Of a stretch of DNA of 37,993 bases, positions 1 to 7,395 are shown piece by piece. Source of the stretch: a virus; the IMG/VR virus record IMGVR_UViG_3300043403_000112, positions 1 to 37,993 of that record; one strand, 5' to 3'. Position 1 is the first letter of the stretch. Every line of letters starts with the position of its first letter. The notes below the pieces were generated by a model. The model worked only from the letters and a program-made list of their open reading frames with translations. It did no database searches and was not told where the DNA came from. Position numbers and translations under genes: made by a program.

Positions 1-111
1 TACCGAAAGGGCCTCCGGCCACCCTATCAACAACGGAAATTCTGGGGAAGTGCTGAAATTACGGGGCGAGGCGAAAATTTTTCATTGGGAAATATCGGGG
101 GTCGGGCGTGA
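1..111 (+). CDS. Possible 3' end of an upstream gene, partial
   Basis: Frame 1 is open from the first base to a TGA at 109-111. That TGA overlaps the GTG start of the primase gene as GTGA, the junction used many times in this genome. The 36 visible residues match no family I know, and their codons are less GC-rich at third positions than neighbouring genes. The stretch could equally be a non-coding leader: it contains an AT-rich run (about 75-84) and a G-rich run just before the primase start. I treat it as possible only. Confidence 0.25.
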   Translation, partial: YRKGLRPPYQQRKFWGSAEITGRGENFSLGNIGGRA

Positions 112-3100
112 CGCAGTATCTGGGCGAGGACGTGGTGGCGCGGGTGAAGGCGGCGACGGATCTGGTCGCGGTGATGGGCGATTACACGACGGTCAAGCGC
201 GCGGGCGCGCATCACGTCGCGTGCTGTCCGTTCCATCAGGAGCGCACGCCGTCGCTGACGATCTACGACGACGGGCGCTATCACTGCTTCGGCTGCGGCG
301 CTGACGGTGACGCGATCAAGCTGGTGCAGGAATTGGAGCGCGTCGACTTCATCGATGCCGTCGAGACCTTGGCGCGCCGCGCCGGGATCGTGATCGAGCG
401 CAAGGCCGGCACCGGTCCGTCGAAGGGCCAGCGTCAATCGCTGCTCGCGGCGGTCGAGCTTGCCACCGCGTTTTATGCCGGCTGCCTGGCCAACGATGCT
501 GGCGCCGCCGCGCGCACATACCTCGCGCAACGCGGCTACACCGACGCCACCGTCGCCTCGTTCCGGCTCGGCTGGGCACCTGGTCGCGGCGCGTTGGTGG
601 CGCATGCGCACGCCGCTGGCATCGATCCAGCGTTGCTGGTCACTGCTGATCTGGCAGTCGACCGCGATGGTCGCCGCGTCGATCGATTCTTCGATCGCAT
701 CATGTGGCCGATCTGTGACCGCTTCGGGCAGCCGATCGCATTCTCGGCGCGCATCCTGCCCGAGGCCGAGCGCCGCGCGAAGGAAGCCGGCCACAGCGTC
801 GGCAAGTACGTCAACACCCGCGACACGCCGCTCTACCGCAAGGGCGACGGACTCTACAACCTGCACCGCGCCCGCAGCGCGGCACGCGACGCCGGGCAGT
901 TGCTGCTGGTCGAAGCGCAGACCGGCGTCATGGCCGCGCATCAGTGCGGCATGACCGCGACCACCGCAGCGCTGGGCACCGCACTGACCGCGCAGCAGGC
1001 CAAGCTGCTCGCCACTGCTGCTGGTGACGGTCGCTTGGTCGTGGTCTTCGACGGCGACGCCGCCGGCCGCGATCGCGCTGCCAAAGCCGTGGCCGAACTG
1101 CTGGCCATCGGCGCGCCATCGTCGGTCGCCACGCTGCCCGACGACCACGACCCCGCCGAACTGCTGGTCGAACATGCCGACCCCGCCGTCGGCCGCACGC
1201 TCTTCGACGACGCGATCGCCAAGGCGTGCGACGACGTGACGTACCTGCTGCGCACGATCGCGCCCGACCCGGCCGCGCTGCGCAATCACGAAGTCCTTGC
1301 CGCCGCCGACGCCATCGTCGCGGTGTTGCGTCGCATCCCGGATCCGGATCTGCGCGATCTACACGCGCAGGGGGCCGCCAAACACCTGCGGCTGCCAGCA
1401 TCCACCCTGCGTCGCCGCATGGGTGGCGATGAAAAACCACCGGAAAAAATCGATCTTCCCGACGACACGACGACACCGGCCCCGCCCGTACCCGGACTCC
1501 ACGACACTGTCGCGCAACCTCCCACTGGGGGCGGTGGGGATGTTACCGCGCCAACGACCGCGACCGAACCACCGCCCGAACGCGCCCTCACCGACTGGGG
1601 CAACGCCGAGCGCCTTGTGGATCGCCACGGCCTCGATCTGCGCTACGTCCACGACTGGGGCCACTGGCTGATCTGGGGCGGCACGCACTGGCAGATCGAC
1701 CACACGCAAGAATCCACGCGGCGGATGAAAGACACCATCCGCACCACCATCGGCGCCGAGATCGCCACCACCACCGAAACCATCACACGCCTGCGTGACG
1801 AAGTCCGCAACCTCGAATCCGTCAACACCCGCGTCAAACACAGCGATCTACGGCGCGCCCAGAACGCCTACATTTCCGCGCAGCGCCATCGCAAACAGTT
1901 GACGCGTCACCTGACGACCAGCGAAAACACCAGCCGCCTGCGCGCTGCTCTGGAATCGACGCAGTCGCAATCCGGCGTCGGCGTCGCCGTCACCGCGATC
2001 AACCGTGACCCATGGCTGTTCGCCGTGCGCAACGGCGTGCTCGATCTGCGCACCGGCGAACTGCGTCCGCATGACCGCGCCGACCTGATCACGCGCTGCG
2101 CCCCGATCGATTACCGCCGCGACGCCTACAGCGAACGTTGGGCGCGCTTCATGGAAGATTTGACCGGCGGCGACGAACAGCTTGAAGCGTACCTGCAACG
2201 CGCCGCCGGCTACAGCCTGACTGGGCTGACGCGCGAAGAAGTCGTCTTCCTGGTCCACGGTCCCGGCGCCGCCGGCAAGTCCACGTTCCTCTCGGCGCTG
2301 CAAGGCGTGATCGGCGACTACGCCAAGACCACCGACTTCGAAACCTTCCTGGCCTCCCCCAATCCGCGCGCGCGCGAACAGTACCTGGCAGCGCTTGAAG
2401 AAGCCCGCCTCGTCGTCTGCTCCGAATCCGGCAGCGGCAAACGCTTCGCCGAAGAGGCGATTAAGAAAGTCACCGGCGGCGACGCCGTCCTGGCGCGGCG
2501 GCTGTACGCCGAGCCCTACGAATACATCCCGCGCTGGAAACTGTGGCTGGTCTGCAACGACCCGCCGTACGTCAGCGACGTCGACAGCGGATTCTGGCGC
2601 CGCCTGCAATGCGTCGCGCTCACCAACTCGATCCCCGCCGCCCTGCGCGACAAGGATCTCAAGACCTACCTGCGCGAAGATCCCGACACCCGCGCCGCCG
2701 TGCTGTGCTGGATGGTCAACGGCGCCCTGGCATACGCGCGCGAAGGTCTCGCGCCGCCCGCGTCGGTGCTGCGTGCGCGCGACGCCTACCGCGCGTCCAA
2801 CGACCCCATCGCCGACTGGCTTGCCGAACGCACCGTCTGGCGCACCGAACACAGCGCATGGGTCTCATGCGCCGAACTTGCGCTCGACTACCGCACCTGG
2901 TGCGAACACCTCGATCAAAAACCCCTGTCGCAAAAAGCGCTGGTCAAGCGTCTCGAAGCGCGCGGTGGCAAACGGACCCAGGGCCGTCTCGATGGTCGCG
3001 TCGTCAAACACTGGACCGGCGTACGCCTGCGCCGCCCGAACGAAGACGACGAAACCGTCCCCGCCAACGTGCCGCCGATGCTCGGCGCCGGCGACCCGCC

Positions 3101-3599
3101 CGACCGCATGACCCCCGAAAAATCTGTAACCGCATCTGTAACCGCATCTGTAACCGGAAAAAACGCAGACCACTCGTTGCGGTTACAAACCGACGAAGCG
3201 ACCACCCATGACCCCATCACCATCCCCGACACCAACCCACCACCAGCCACCGATGCCGCCGTGTATCCGGTTACGTATCCGGAAATGTACCCGCACAAGT
3301 CCAGTACTGACAACGCTGTACCCGCAAAACCGGAAAACGGCCCGCACGCGCGCGCACACACGGGCGCGCACGCCCGCACGCGCGCGAATGAAAATCTTTC
3401 TCCAAAAAAATGCATAGAAAAAGATAAAGACTCAGCGGTTACCGGTTACAGCCCCGCCGGCGAACCAACAGCCCCGACGCGCGGCGACCGACTGACCGCC
3501 GACCCATCGCCCGCCGAAGACGCCTTCGCCGACGACAGCATCCCCGACCTCAGCCCGCCCCCCGACGAACCACCAGCCCAAGGCGAACCGTCATGGTAG
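108..3599 (+). CDS. Primase-helicase fusion: DnaG-like primase plus P4/D5-type helicase
   Basis: A 1163-residue replication protein expected to make primers and unwind phage DNA. The N-terminus has a CHC2 zinc finger (C40, H43, C60, C63). A TOPRIM core follows, with the acidic motif LLLVEA near residue 265 and VVVFDGDAAGRD near 313. A Pro/Thr-rich linker (about 440-500) leads to a P4-type C-terminal domain with Walker A GPGAAGKST near 718 and the family's KKVTGGD and LVCNDPP motifs. This is superfamily 3 AAA+ architecture. The last 170 or so residues are low complexity, with repeated VTAS and YPVTYP-like units; the DNA beneath them looks like an origin. The GTG at 108 is chosen because a G-rich run precedes it and the CHC2 finger then sits at its normal distance from the N-terminus. 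It is the first gene of a long rightward series. Confidence 0.93.
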   Translation: MTQYLGEDVVARVKAATDLVAVMGDYTTVKRAGAHHVACCPFHQERTPSLTIYDDGRYHCFGCGADGDAIKLVQELERVDFIDAVETLARRAGIVIERKAGTGPSKGQRQSLLAAVELATAFYAGCLANDAGAAARTYLAQRGYTDATVASFRLGWAPGRGALVAHAHAAGIDPALLVTADLAVDRDGRRVDRFFDRIMWPICDRFGQPIAFSARILPEAERRAKEAGHSVGKYVNTRDTPLYRKGDGLYNLHRARSAARDAGQLLLVEAQTGVMAAHQCGMTATTAALGTALTAQQAKLLATAAGDGRLVVVFDGDAAGRDRAAKAVAELLAIGAPSSVATLPDDHDPAELLVEHADPAVGRTLFDDAIAKACDDVTYLLRTIAPDPAALRNHEVLAAADAIVAVLRRIPDPDLRDLHAQGAAKHLRLPASTLRRRMGGDEKPPEKIDLPDDTTTPAPPVPGLHDTVAQPPTGGGGDVTAPTTATEPPPERALTDWGNAERLVDRHGLDLRYVHDWGHWLIWGGTHWQIDHTQESTRRMKDTIRTTIGAEIATTTETITRLRDEVRNLESVNTRVKHSDLRRAQNAYISAQRHRKQLTRHLTTSENTSRLRAALESTQSQSGVGVAVTAINRDPWLFAVRNGVLDLRTGELRPHDRADLITRCAPIDYRRDAYSERWARFMEDLTGGDEQLEAYLQRAAGYSLTGLTREEVVFLVHGPGAAGKSTFLSALQGVIGDYAKTTDFETFLASPNPRAREQYLAALEEARLVVCSESGSGKRFAEEAIKKVTGGDAVLARRLYAEPYEYIPRWKLWLVCNDPPYVSDVDSGFWRRLQCVALTNSIPAALRDKDLKTYLREDPDTRAAVLCWMVNGALAYAREGLAPPASVLRARDAYRASNDPIADWLAERTVWRTEHSAWVSCAELALDYRTWCEHLDQKPLSQKALVKRLEARGGKRTQGRLDGRVVKHWTGVRLRRPNEDDETVPANVPPMLGAGDPPDRMTPEKSVTASVTASVTGKNADHSLRLQTDEATTHDPITIPDTNPPPATDAAVYPVTYPEMYPHKSSTDNAVPAKPENGPHARAHTGAHARTRANENLSPKKCIEKDKDSAVTGYSPAGEPTAPTRGDRLTADPSPAEDAFADDSIPDLSPPPDEPPAQGEPSW
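3126..3449. other. Candidate replication origin inside the primase-helicase gene
   Basis: Three direct copies of ATCTGTAACCGC/G start at about 12-bp intervals, with GTAACC at 3126, 3138 and 3150. Inverted copies (GGTTAC) occur at 3181, 3269, 3437 and 3444; TGCGGTTACA at 3178-3187 is an exact inverted copy of 10 bases of the iteron. Between the inverted copies lies an alternating C-G/C-A tract (about 3350-3386), then a run of about 44 bases with roughly three-quarters A+T (3387-3430) in an otherwise very GC-rich genome. Iterons plus an easily melted tract inside an initiator-type gene is the arrangement of the lambda O gene. The origin call is inference. Confidence 0.5.
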
Positions 3600-3841
3600 A
3601 TCCCTCGCCGCATCCACGCACGCACCACCACCCCGACATCCAAGGCGACCCCGGCGGCTACCTGCTCGCCCTCGACCAGGCCGCGCGCGAACTGACCGCC
3701 GCCATCGACGACGCCACCCGCAGCGTCGATCGCCACCGCGCACACGCACTGTCACTAGCACACCAGACCATCAGCCGCGAACGCAACGACGTACGCGATC
3801 GGCTGTCGCTGCTGCCGGCGTGTCTGGGGAATGCGTCGTGA
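3593..3841 (+). CDS. Small hypothetical phage protein
   Basis: An 82-residue ORF that overlaps the last codons of the primase-helicase gene and whose TGA overlaps the next gene's GTG. The N-terminus is rich in His and Pro. The rest is a probable helix (ALDQAARELTAAIDDA and onward) with a heptad-like pattern and high charge. I recognise no domain. Its position between replication and accessory genes, coupled on both sides, supports expression. Confidence 0.55.
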   Translation: MVDPSPHPRTHHHPDIQGDPGGYLLALDQAARELTAAIDDATRSVDRHRAHALSLAHQTISRERNDVRDRLSLLPACLGNAS

Positions 3842-4602
3842 CGTCGCAGCCGCTGCTGATGAGCGCACCCATGGTGCCCGGCACGATCGCCGGAATCAAA
3901 ACCCAGACGCGCCGCACGCGCGGACTGGATGCGATCAACGAAGATCCTGGCCAATGGATCGCCGCCGACCCGCCCACCGACCGCGACCCGCTGTGGATGC
4001 TGCGCGGTCGTGGCCACACGCATGGCACCGCGACGTGCGGCCCGGCCACACTCCTGAAATGTCCTTATCGCCTCGGCCACGCATGGATCCGCGAAACACA
4101 CATGATCGAAAGCAATCGCGGCATCGACTGCGCACAACACTATCCGCCGCCATTCTGCGATGGCCGCCCGATCCACCGCGTCACCGAAAGCGAAGATCCG
4201 AACCAGGGACCATACTGGGAACAATGCCACTACGCCGCCACCGATCCCAAGCCCGAACTGTGCGACGACGACGGCGCTCTCATGGGCTGGCGTCCATCAA
4301 TCCACATGCCGCGCTGGGCATCGCGCATCTCGATCGACATCAGCAGCATCCGCCTCGAACGACTGCACGACATCAGTGAAGCCGACGCTATCGCCGAAGG
4401 CATCGAACCGCTCAACGGCAACGGCCCGAACCGCTGGACCGTGACCGTCGACAACGTCGGACTGTCGGCACCGACGGCCAAAGAGGTCTACCGCGCGCTG
4501 CGGTCGTGGCGGCACGGCTACGACGGTCCTCTGGCCTGGGACGCCAATCCCTGGGTGTGGGCGCTCACCTTCCGCCGCTGCGAAGACCCGGAGGGCCTGT
4601 GA
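3838..4602 (+). CDS. ASCH-like phage protein
   Basis: A 254-residue protein resembling a phage family often labelled 'morphogenetic protein' and related to ASCH (PUA-like, RNA-binding) folds. Hallmarks are the N-terminal PMVPGTIAGIKTQTRR segment and the later motifs IHMPRWASRI, then ISEADAIAEGI, then NPWVWALTFRR at the C-terminus. The biochemical role is unknown; ASCH domains are generally linked to RNA or modified-base binding. The GTG at 3838 is preferred because it makes a GTGA overlap with the preceding stop; an internal ATG at 3859 is possible. The gene is coupled to the following DUF1643 gene. Confidence 0.75.
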   Translation: MTSQPLLMSAPMVPGTIAGIKTQTRRTRGLDAINEDPGQWIAADPPTDRDPLWMLRGRGHTHGTATCGPATLLKCPYRLGHAWIRETHMIESNRGIDCAQHYPPPFCDGRPIHRVTESEDPNQGPYWEQCHYAATDPKPELCDDDGALMGWRPSIHMPRWASRISIDISSIRLERLHDISEADAIAEGIEPLNGNGPNRWTVTVDNVGLSAPTAKEVYRALRSWRHGYDGPLAWDANPWVWALTFRRCEDPEGL

Positions 4603-5078
4603 CCGCCGACATCAGCCCCTGCGGCACCTACCGCTACAGACTGTCGCGAACCTGGGGAATCCGTACCAGCCGCGATCGCCTGCTGGTGTGCATGCTCAAC
4701 CCCAGCACCGCCGACGCGACGCAGGACGATCCAACCATTCGTCGCTGCATCGGCTTCGCCAAGCGCGAGGGGTGCTGCGGCCTCGACGTCGTCAACGCCT
4801 ACGCCTTGCGGGCCACCGATCCGAAGGTTCTCCGCACGCACATCGATCCGATCGGCACCAAAAACGACGTCACGTTATTCACGGCGGGAAGGCTTTACGC
4901 GTTCTGCCTGGTCGCGTGGGGAAGCAACATCGATACCGCGCGCGAACGCGACGTCTCCCGCCTGTTGTCCTCAACCGGTGCATGGCTGGGGTGTCTCGGC
5001 GTCACGAAAGACGGACACCCGCGCCATCCGCTCTATGTGCGCGCCGATCAGCCGATCGTTGCATGGAACCTCCCGTGA
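4599..5078 (+). CDS. DUF1643 family protein
   Basis: A 159-residue protein with the DUF1643 signature: CMLNPSTADATQDDPTIRRC, then FAKREGCCGLDVVNAYALRATDP and a central VAWGSNI segment. The family is common in phages and plasmids; its function is not established. The GTG start at 4599 overlaps the stop of the ASCH-like gene (GTGA) and sits just before the conserved domain. The longer reading frame from 4506 would overlap the upstream gene and encode unrelated residues, so it was not used. The end overlaps the next gene's GTG. Confidence 0.85.
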   Translation: MTADISPCGTYRYRLSRTWGIRTSRDRLLVCMLNPSTADATQDDPTIRRCIGFAKREGCCGLDVVNAYALRATDPKVLRTHIDPIGTKNDVTLFTAGRLYAFCLVAWGSNIDTARERDVSRLLSSTGAWLGCLGVTKDGHPRHPLYVRADQPIVAWNLP

Positions 5079-5809
5079 CCACCGCCGCGCCCGTCAACCT
5101 CGACACCGCCGCGCAAGACCGTCTCTTCGACGGTCAGATCACGCCGGCGCAGACCAACGTCGCGGCGATCCAGGAATACGCGCGTTCGATCCGTCGCAAG
5201 CAGGCCCTCGGCGAACGCCTCTCCCCCGTCGAACTGAAAACCTTGGAACGCGCCGCGTTCCTCGAAGTCTCCACCGTCGTCTGGCGCGACCGCGCCGACT
5301 GCGCCGCCGAAATAAAAACCCTCTGCGGCCTCACCTACAACGCGCTCGACAAACGCAAATGCCCGTGGAACGCCCACGGCCCAACCGAAAAGTATCCGGT
5401 CCTGCGCTGGCTCGCGCAGATCCTGGCCGGCGAAGTCGCCGTCGCCAAAGCGCGCGCCCGCGAAGCCAAAGTCGACTGCGCCGTCGACCGCGAACAAGAA
5501 GCCGCCCGCCTGCGCCGCCTGGTCGCGCAAACCGACCACGAAGAAACCCAAGTCGCGCGCCTCAAAGAACGCCTGCGCATCGAAGCCGACGACAGCGCCC
5601 GCCAGATCGTCATCGACCTCTGTGGCACCCTGCGCCGCACCCTGATCGACGAACTTCCCGCGACCCTGGTCGAACTCGCCCGCGCCGCCCCCGACGACCG
5701 CGCCGCCGCCGAACAATCGATCCGCGCCGCCCTCGACGCCGCGATCGCCCGCGCAATGGCGACACCTGCTCCTGCTCCCGCACCGATCACCACAGGGGTT
5801 CCCGCATGA
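5075..5809 (+). CDS. Putative terminase small subunit
   Basis: A 244-residue, strongly helical protein placed where lambdoid phages encode the DNA-recognition subunit of the packaging motor. Residues around LCGLTYNALDKRKCPWNAHG, followed by YPVLRWLAQILAGEVA, resemble the winged-helix region of Nu1-like small terminases. The middle is a long charged helix with alternating Arg and Glu that would form a coiled coil, and the tail is Ala/Pro-rich. Start: the GTG at 5075 overlaps the previous stop; the ATG at 5063 is in frame and also possible. Function rests on weak motif similarity and gene order, because seven tiny ORFs separate it from the large subunit. Confidence 0.6.
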   Translation: MTTAAPVNLDTAAQDRLFDGQITPAQTNVAAIQEYARSIRRKQALGERLSPVELKTLERAAFLEVSTVVWRDRADCAAEIKTLCGLTYNALDKRKCPWNAHGPTEKYPVLRWLAQILAGEVAVAKARAREAKVDCAVDREQEAARLRRLVAQTDHEETQVARLKERLRIEADDSARQIVIDLCGTLRRTLIDELPATLVELARAAPDDRAAAEQSIRAALDAAIARAMATPAPAPAPITTGVPA

Positions 5810-6015
5810 TCATTTCACACCTGCACATGTTCCGCACCGGCGACAACGGACCGCTGAAAGGATCGATTACCATCCAAGGCACGGCTGGTGCCGTCTCGCT
5901 CCAACTCGACGAAGCATCTTGCCAGCGCATCATCGATGTCATGCGCACCGGCATGCGATCGTGCCTCGACGCGCTGGCCACCGGGCTGCGCACTGAAATC
6001 GAGTCAAGGACATAA
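5806..6015 (+). CDS. Tiny hypothetical protein
   Basis: A 69-residue ORF whose ATG overlaps the small-terminase stop (ATGA). The first half is predicted beta (KGSITIQGTAGAVSLQLD) and the second a helix (ASCQRIIDVMRTGM). No known family is recognised. It is the first of a run of seven tiny ORFs between the terminase subunits. Coupling and the lack of gaps support its being a gene. Confidence 0.6.
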   Translation: MIISHLHMFRTGDNGPLKGSITIQGTAGAVSLQLDEASCQRIIDVMRTGMRSCLDALATGLRTEIESRT

Positions 6016-6017
6016 CC

Positions 6018-6290
6018 ATGACCTTCGACGTGGATGTGCCACCAGATCCCGCATCACGGCAGTCTGCATCTGCATGCGCGCAGCGGCAGCGCGTCCGATC
6101 CGTCGCTGTCCCCGCCACGCTGCTGCTGCGCGCCGCCGTGCGGCTCGAACGCGAAGCGCGCCACCTGGGGCAATCGTACCGGACGCCACCGCCCGATTGC
6201 ACATGGGACAACCTCGACGCCCTGCGCCAGTTCAACGACTACCGCACGTTGGCCAAGGAACTGCGCCGTGCTGCGCGAGGTGCGCCATGA
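6018..6290 (+). CDS. Small hypothetical protein
   Basis: A 90-residue basic protein. An AAGGA ribosome-binding site (in gtcaaggacataaccATG) precedes the ATG, confirming the start. The C-terminal half has a helix followed by CTWDNLDALRQFNDYRTLAKELRRA, suggesting a small helical fold. No family is recognised. Its stop overlaps the next ATG. Confidence 0.6.
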   Translation: MTFDVDVPPDPASRQSASACAQRQRVRSVAVPATLLLRAAVRLEREARHLGQSYRTPPPDCTWDNLDALRQFNDYRTLAKELRRAARGAP

Positions 6291-6490
6291 CGATCACCCT
6301 CCGTCCCCTCGCCCAACCCACCGCCCTGCGCTGCGCCGACTGCGGGCGCGCGGCAACGTGTATGATCGAACGCGTCGCCGACGGCGTCACCACGCGCCGC
6401 GCGTTGTGCGACGATGCCGCCCGCGACGTGGCGCGCGCGCATGATCTGCTGTGGCCGCCGCTGACCGACGCCGACATCGAGGTGCCCTGA
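6287..6490 (+). CDS. Tiny Cys-containing hypothetical protein
   Basis: A 67-residue ORF overlapping its neighbour as ATGA. It contains a CADCGRAATC cluster and a later Cys in RRALCDDAA, which may form a small zinc-binding site. The pattern CxxC, then xxRALCDDAARDVA, is typical of small phage zinc-knuckle proteins of unknown role. No specific function can be assigned. Confidence 0.6.
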   Translation: MTITLRPLAQPTALRCADCGRAATCMIERVADGVTTRRALCDDAARDVARAHDLLWPPLTDADIEVP

Positions 6491-6690
6491 TGTTCATCCG
6501 CATCGTCTATCCTGGATCACCCGACCACTTCACCGGACGCCGCGCGCCTGATCCGAATCCCGCGACCGCGCCCGACGTGGCGCCCGTGCCTGATGCCCGA
6601 CCGTCGCACCAGCGCGCCCATCACTGGGGCGAAGGCAGCGAAACGCGCGCGCGGCGCACGCGCCGCAATGCCCGGCGGAAAGCACCATGA
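6490..6690 (+). CDS. Tiny basic hypothetical protein
   Basis: A 66-residue ORF starting with an ATG that overlaps the previous TGA by one base (TGATG). The N-terminus is MFIRIVYPGS; the middle is Pro/Ala-rich and the end is very basic (RRTRRNARRKAP), suggesting disorder or nucleic-acid contact. No family is recognised. The next gene starts inside its final codons. Confidence 0.5.
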   Translation: MFIRIVYPGSPDHFTGRRAPDPNPATAPDVAPVPDARPSHQRAHHWGEGSETRARRTRRNARRKAP

Positions 6691-6923
6691 ACGAACTCGC
6701 CTGGCTCCGGCACCTGCTGGATCACGCCACCGCGCGCGATCAACGCGAGATCTTCCTGATCGACGACACCGCGATGGCGCCCAACCGCATGATCCGCGTG
6801 CGTCCCGGCCTGCTGGGCATGACCACCGCCCTGCGTCCACCGCAATATTCCAACCCACGCGCCACCGTCGTCACTGTCACCTGCGCCGATCTGCGTGCCT
6901 GGCTGCGGGCGGTGACGCCGTGA
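6687..6923 (+). CDS. Small hypothetical protein
   Basis: A 78-residue ORF with overlapping start and stop junctions on both sides (ATGA, then GTGA). It has a helical N-terminus (ELAWLRHLLDHATARDQREIF) and a likely beta C-terminus. No family is recognised. It belongs to the tiny-ORF cassette between the terminase genes. Confidence 0.55.
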   Translation: MNELAWLRHLLDHATARDQREIFLIDDTAMAPNRMIRVRPGLLGMTTALRPPQYSNPRATVVTVTCADLRAWLRAVTP

Positions 6924-7120
6924 CCGACCTCATGCCCTGCCCATTTTGCGGACGAACACCGCAGGGGGTCAATTATCAGCGCCGCTACGACTTCGACTTC
7001 GCCATTGAATGCGAATGCGGCGCCTGCATGTCGAAATGCGAGTACGCGGGCGGTCGCGGAGCGCGTACCGAGGAAGAAACGGTAGCTCAGTGGAATCGGC
7101 GTTCGGAGGTGAAGCCATGA
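6920..7120 (+). CDS. Lar-like zinc-ribbon protein
   Basis: A 66-residue protein of the pattern found in Lar-type restriction-alleviation and related phage zinc-ribbon proteins: an N-terminal LMPCPFCGRTP, a second pair in CECGAC, and a C-terminal TEEETVAQWNRRSE. Lar of Rac modulates host type I restriction, but most relatives have no tested function, so only the fold is claimed. The GTG at 6920 overlaps the previous stop. The 3' end is followed closely by a strong Shine-Dalgarno for the next gene. Confidence 0.7.
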   Translation: MTDLMPCPFCGRTPQGVNYQRRYDFDFAIECECGACMSKCEYAGGRGARTEEETVAQWNRRSEVKP

Positions 7121-7395
7121 AGTCTCTACGAATCACCAAATCCCGAGAATGGATCGTTAACATTGAATGGGATCGAAAGCTGAACACCGGAATTTTTTCC
7201 AGACACAAATCAGAGGCCGAGGCGCGCTCGCATCTGCGCAAAGTCGTCGAGGCCGACCCGCCAACGCGGTGGCGCATCGTCTCGGTCCGCGAGGTCAGAG
7301 CGGTGCTCGACGATTTCGGCGTCGGATGGGACGCTGACGACATGGACAATCCACCACCTCCAACGCTGTCCGCCGCCATCCACATCACCCCGTGA
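7117..7395 (+). CDS. Small hypothetical protein with strong ribosome-binding site
   Basis: A 92-residue ORF whose ATG at 7117 follows GGAGGTGA, the best Shine-Dalgarno in this cassette. The first half looks like a beta-rich small domain (EWIVNIEWDRKLNTGIFSRH), followed by a helix (EAEARSHLRKVVE). Its base composition is visibly less GC-rich than neighbours, hinting at separate acquisition. No family is recognised. The stop overlaps the GTG of the large terminase. Confidence 0.65.
   Translation: MKSLRITKSREWIVNIEWDRKLNTGIFSRHKSEAEARSHLRKVVEADPPTRWRIVSVREVRAVLDDFGVGWDADDMDNPPPPTLSAAIHITP

Noticed and set aside
1848-2852. 334-codon - strand frame opposite the helicase domain
   Set aside because: Shadow of the P4-type helicase region; no motifs of its own.
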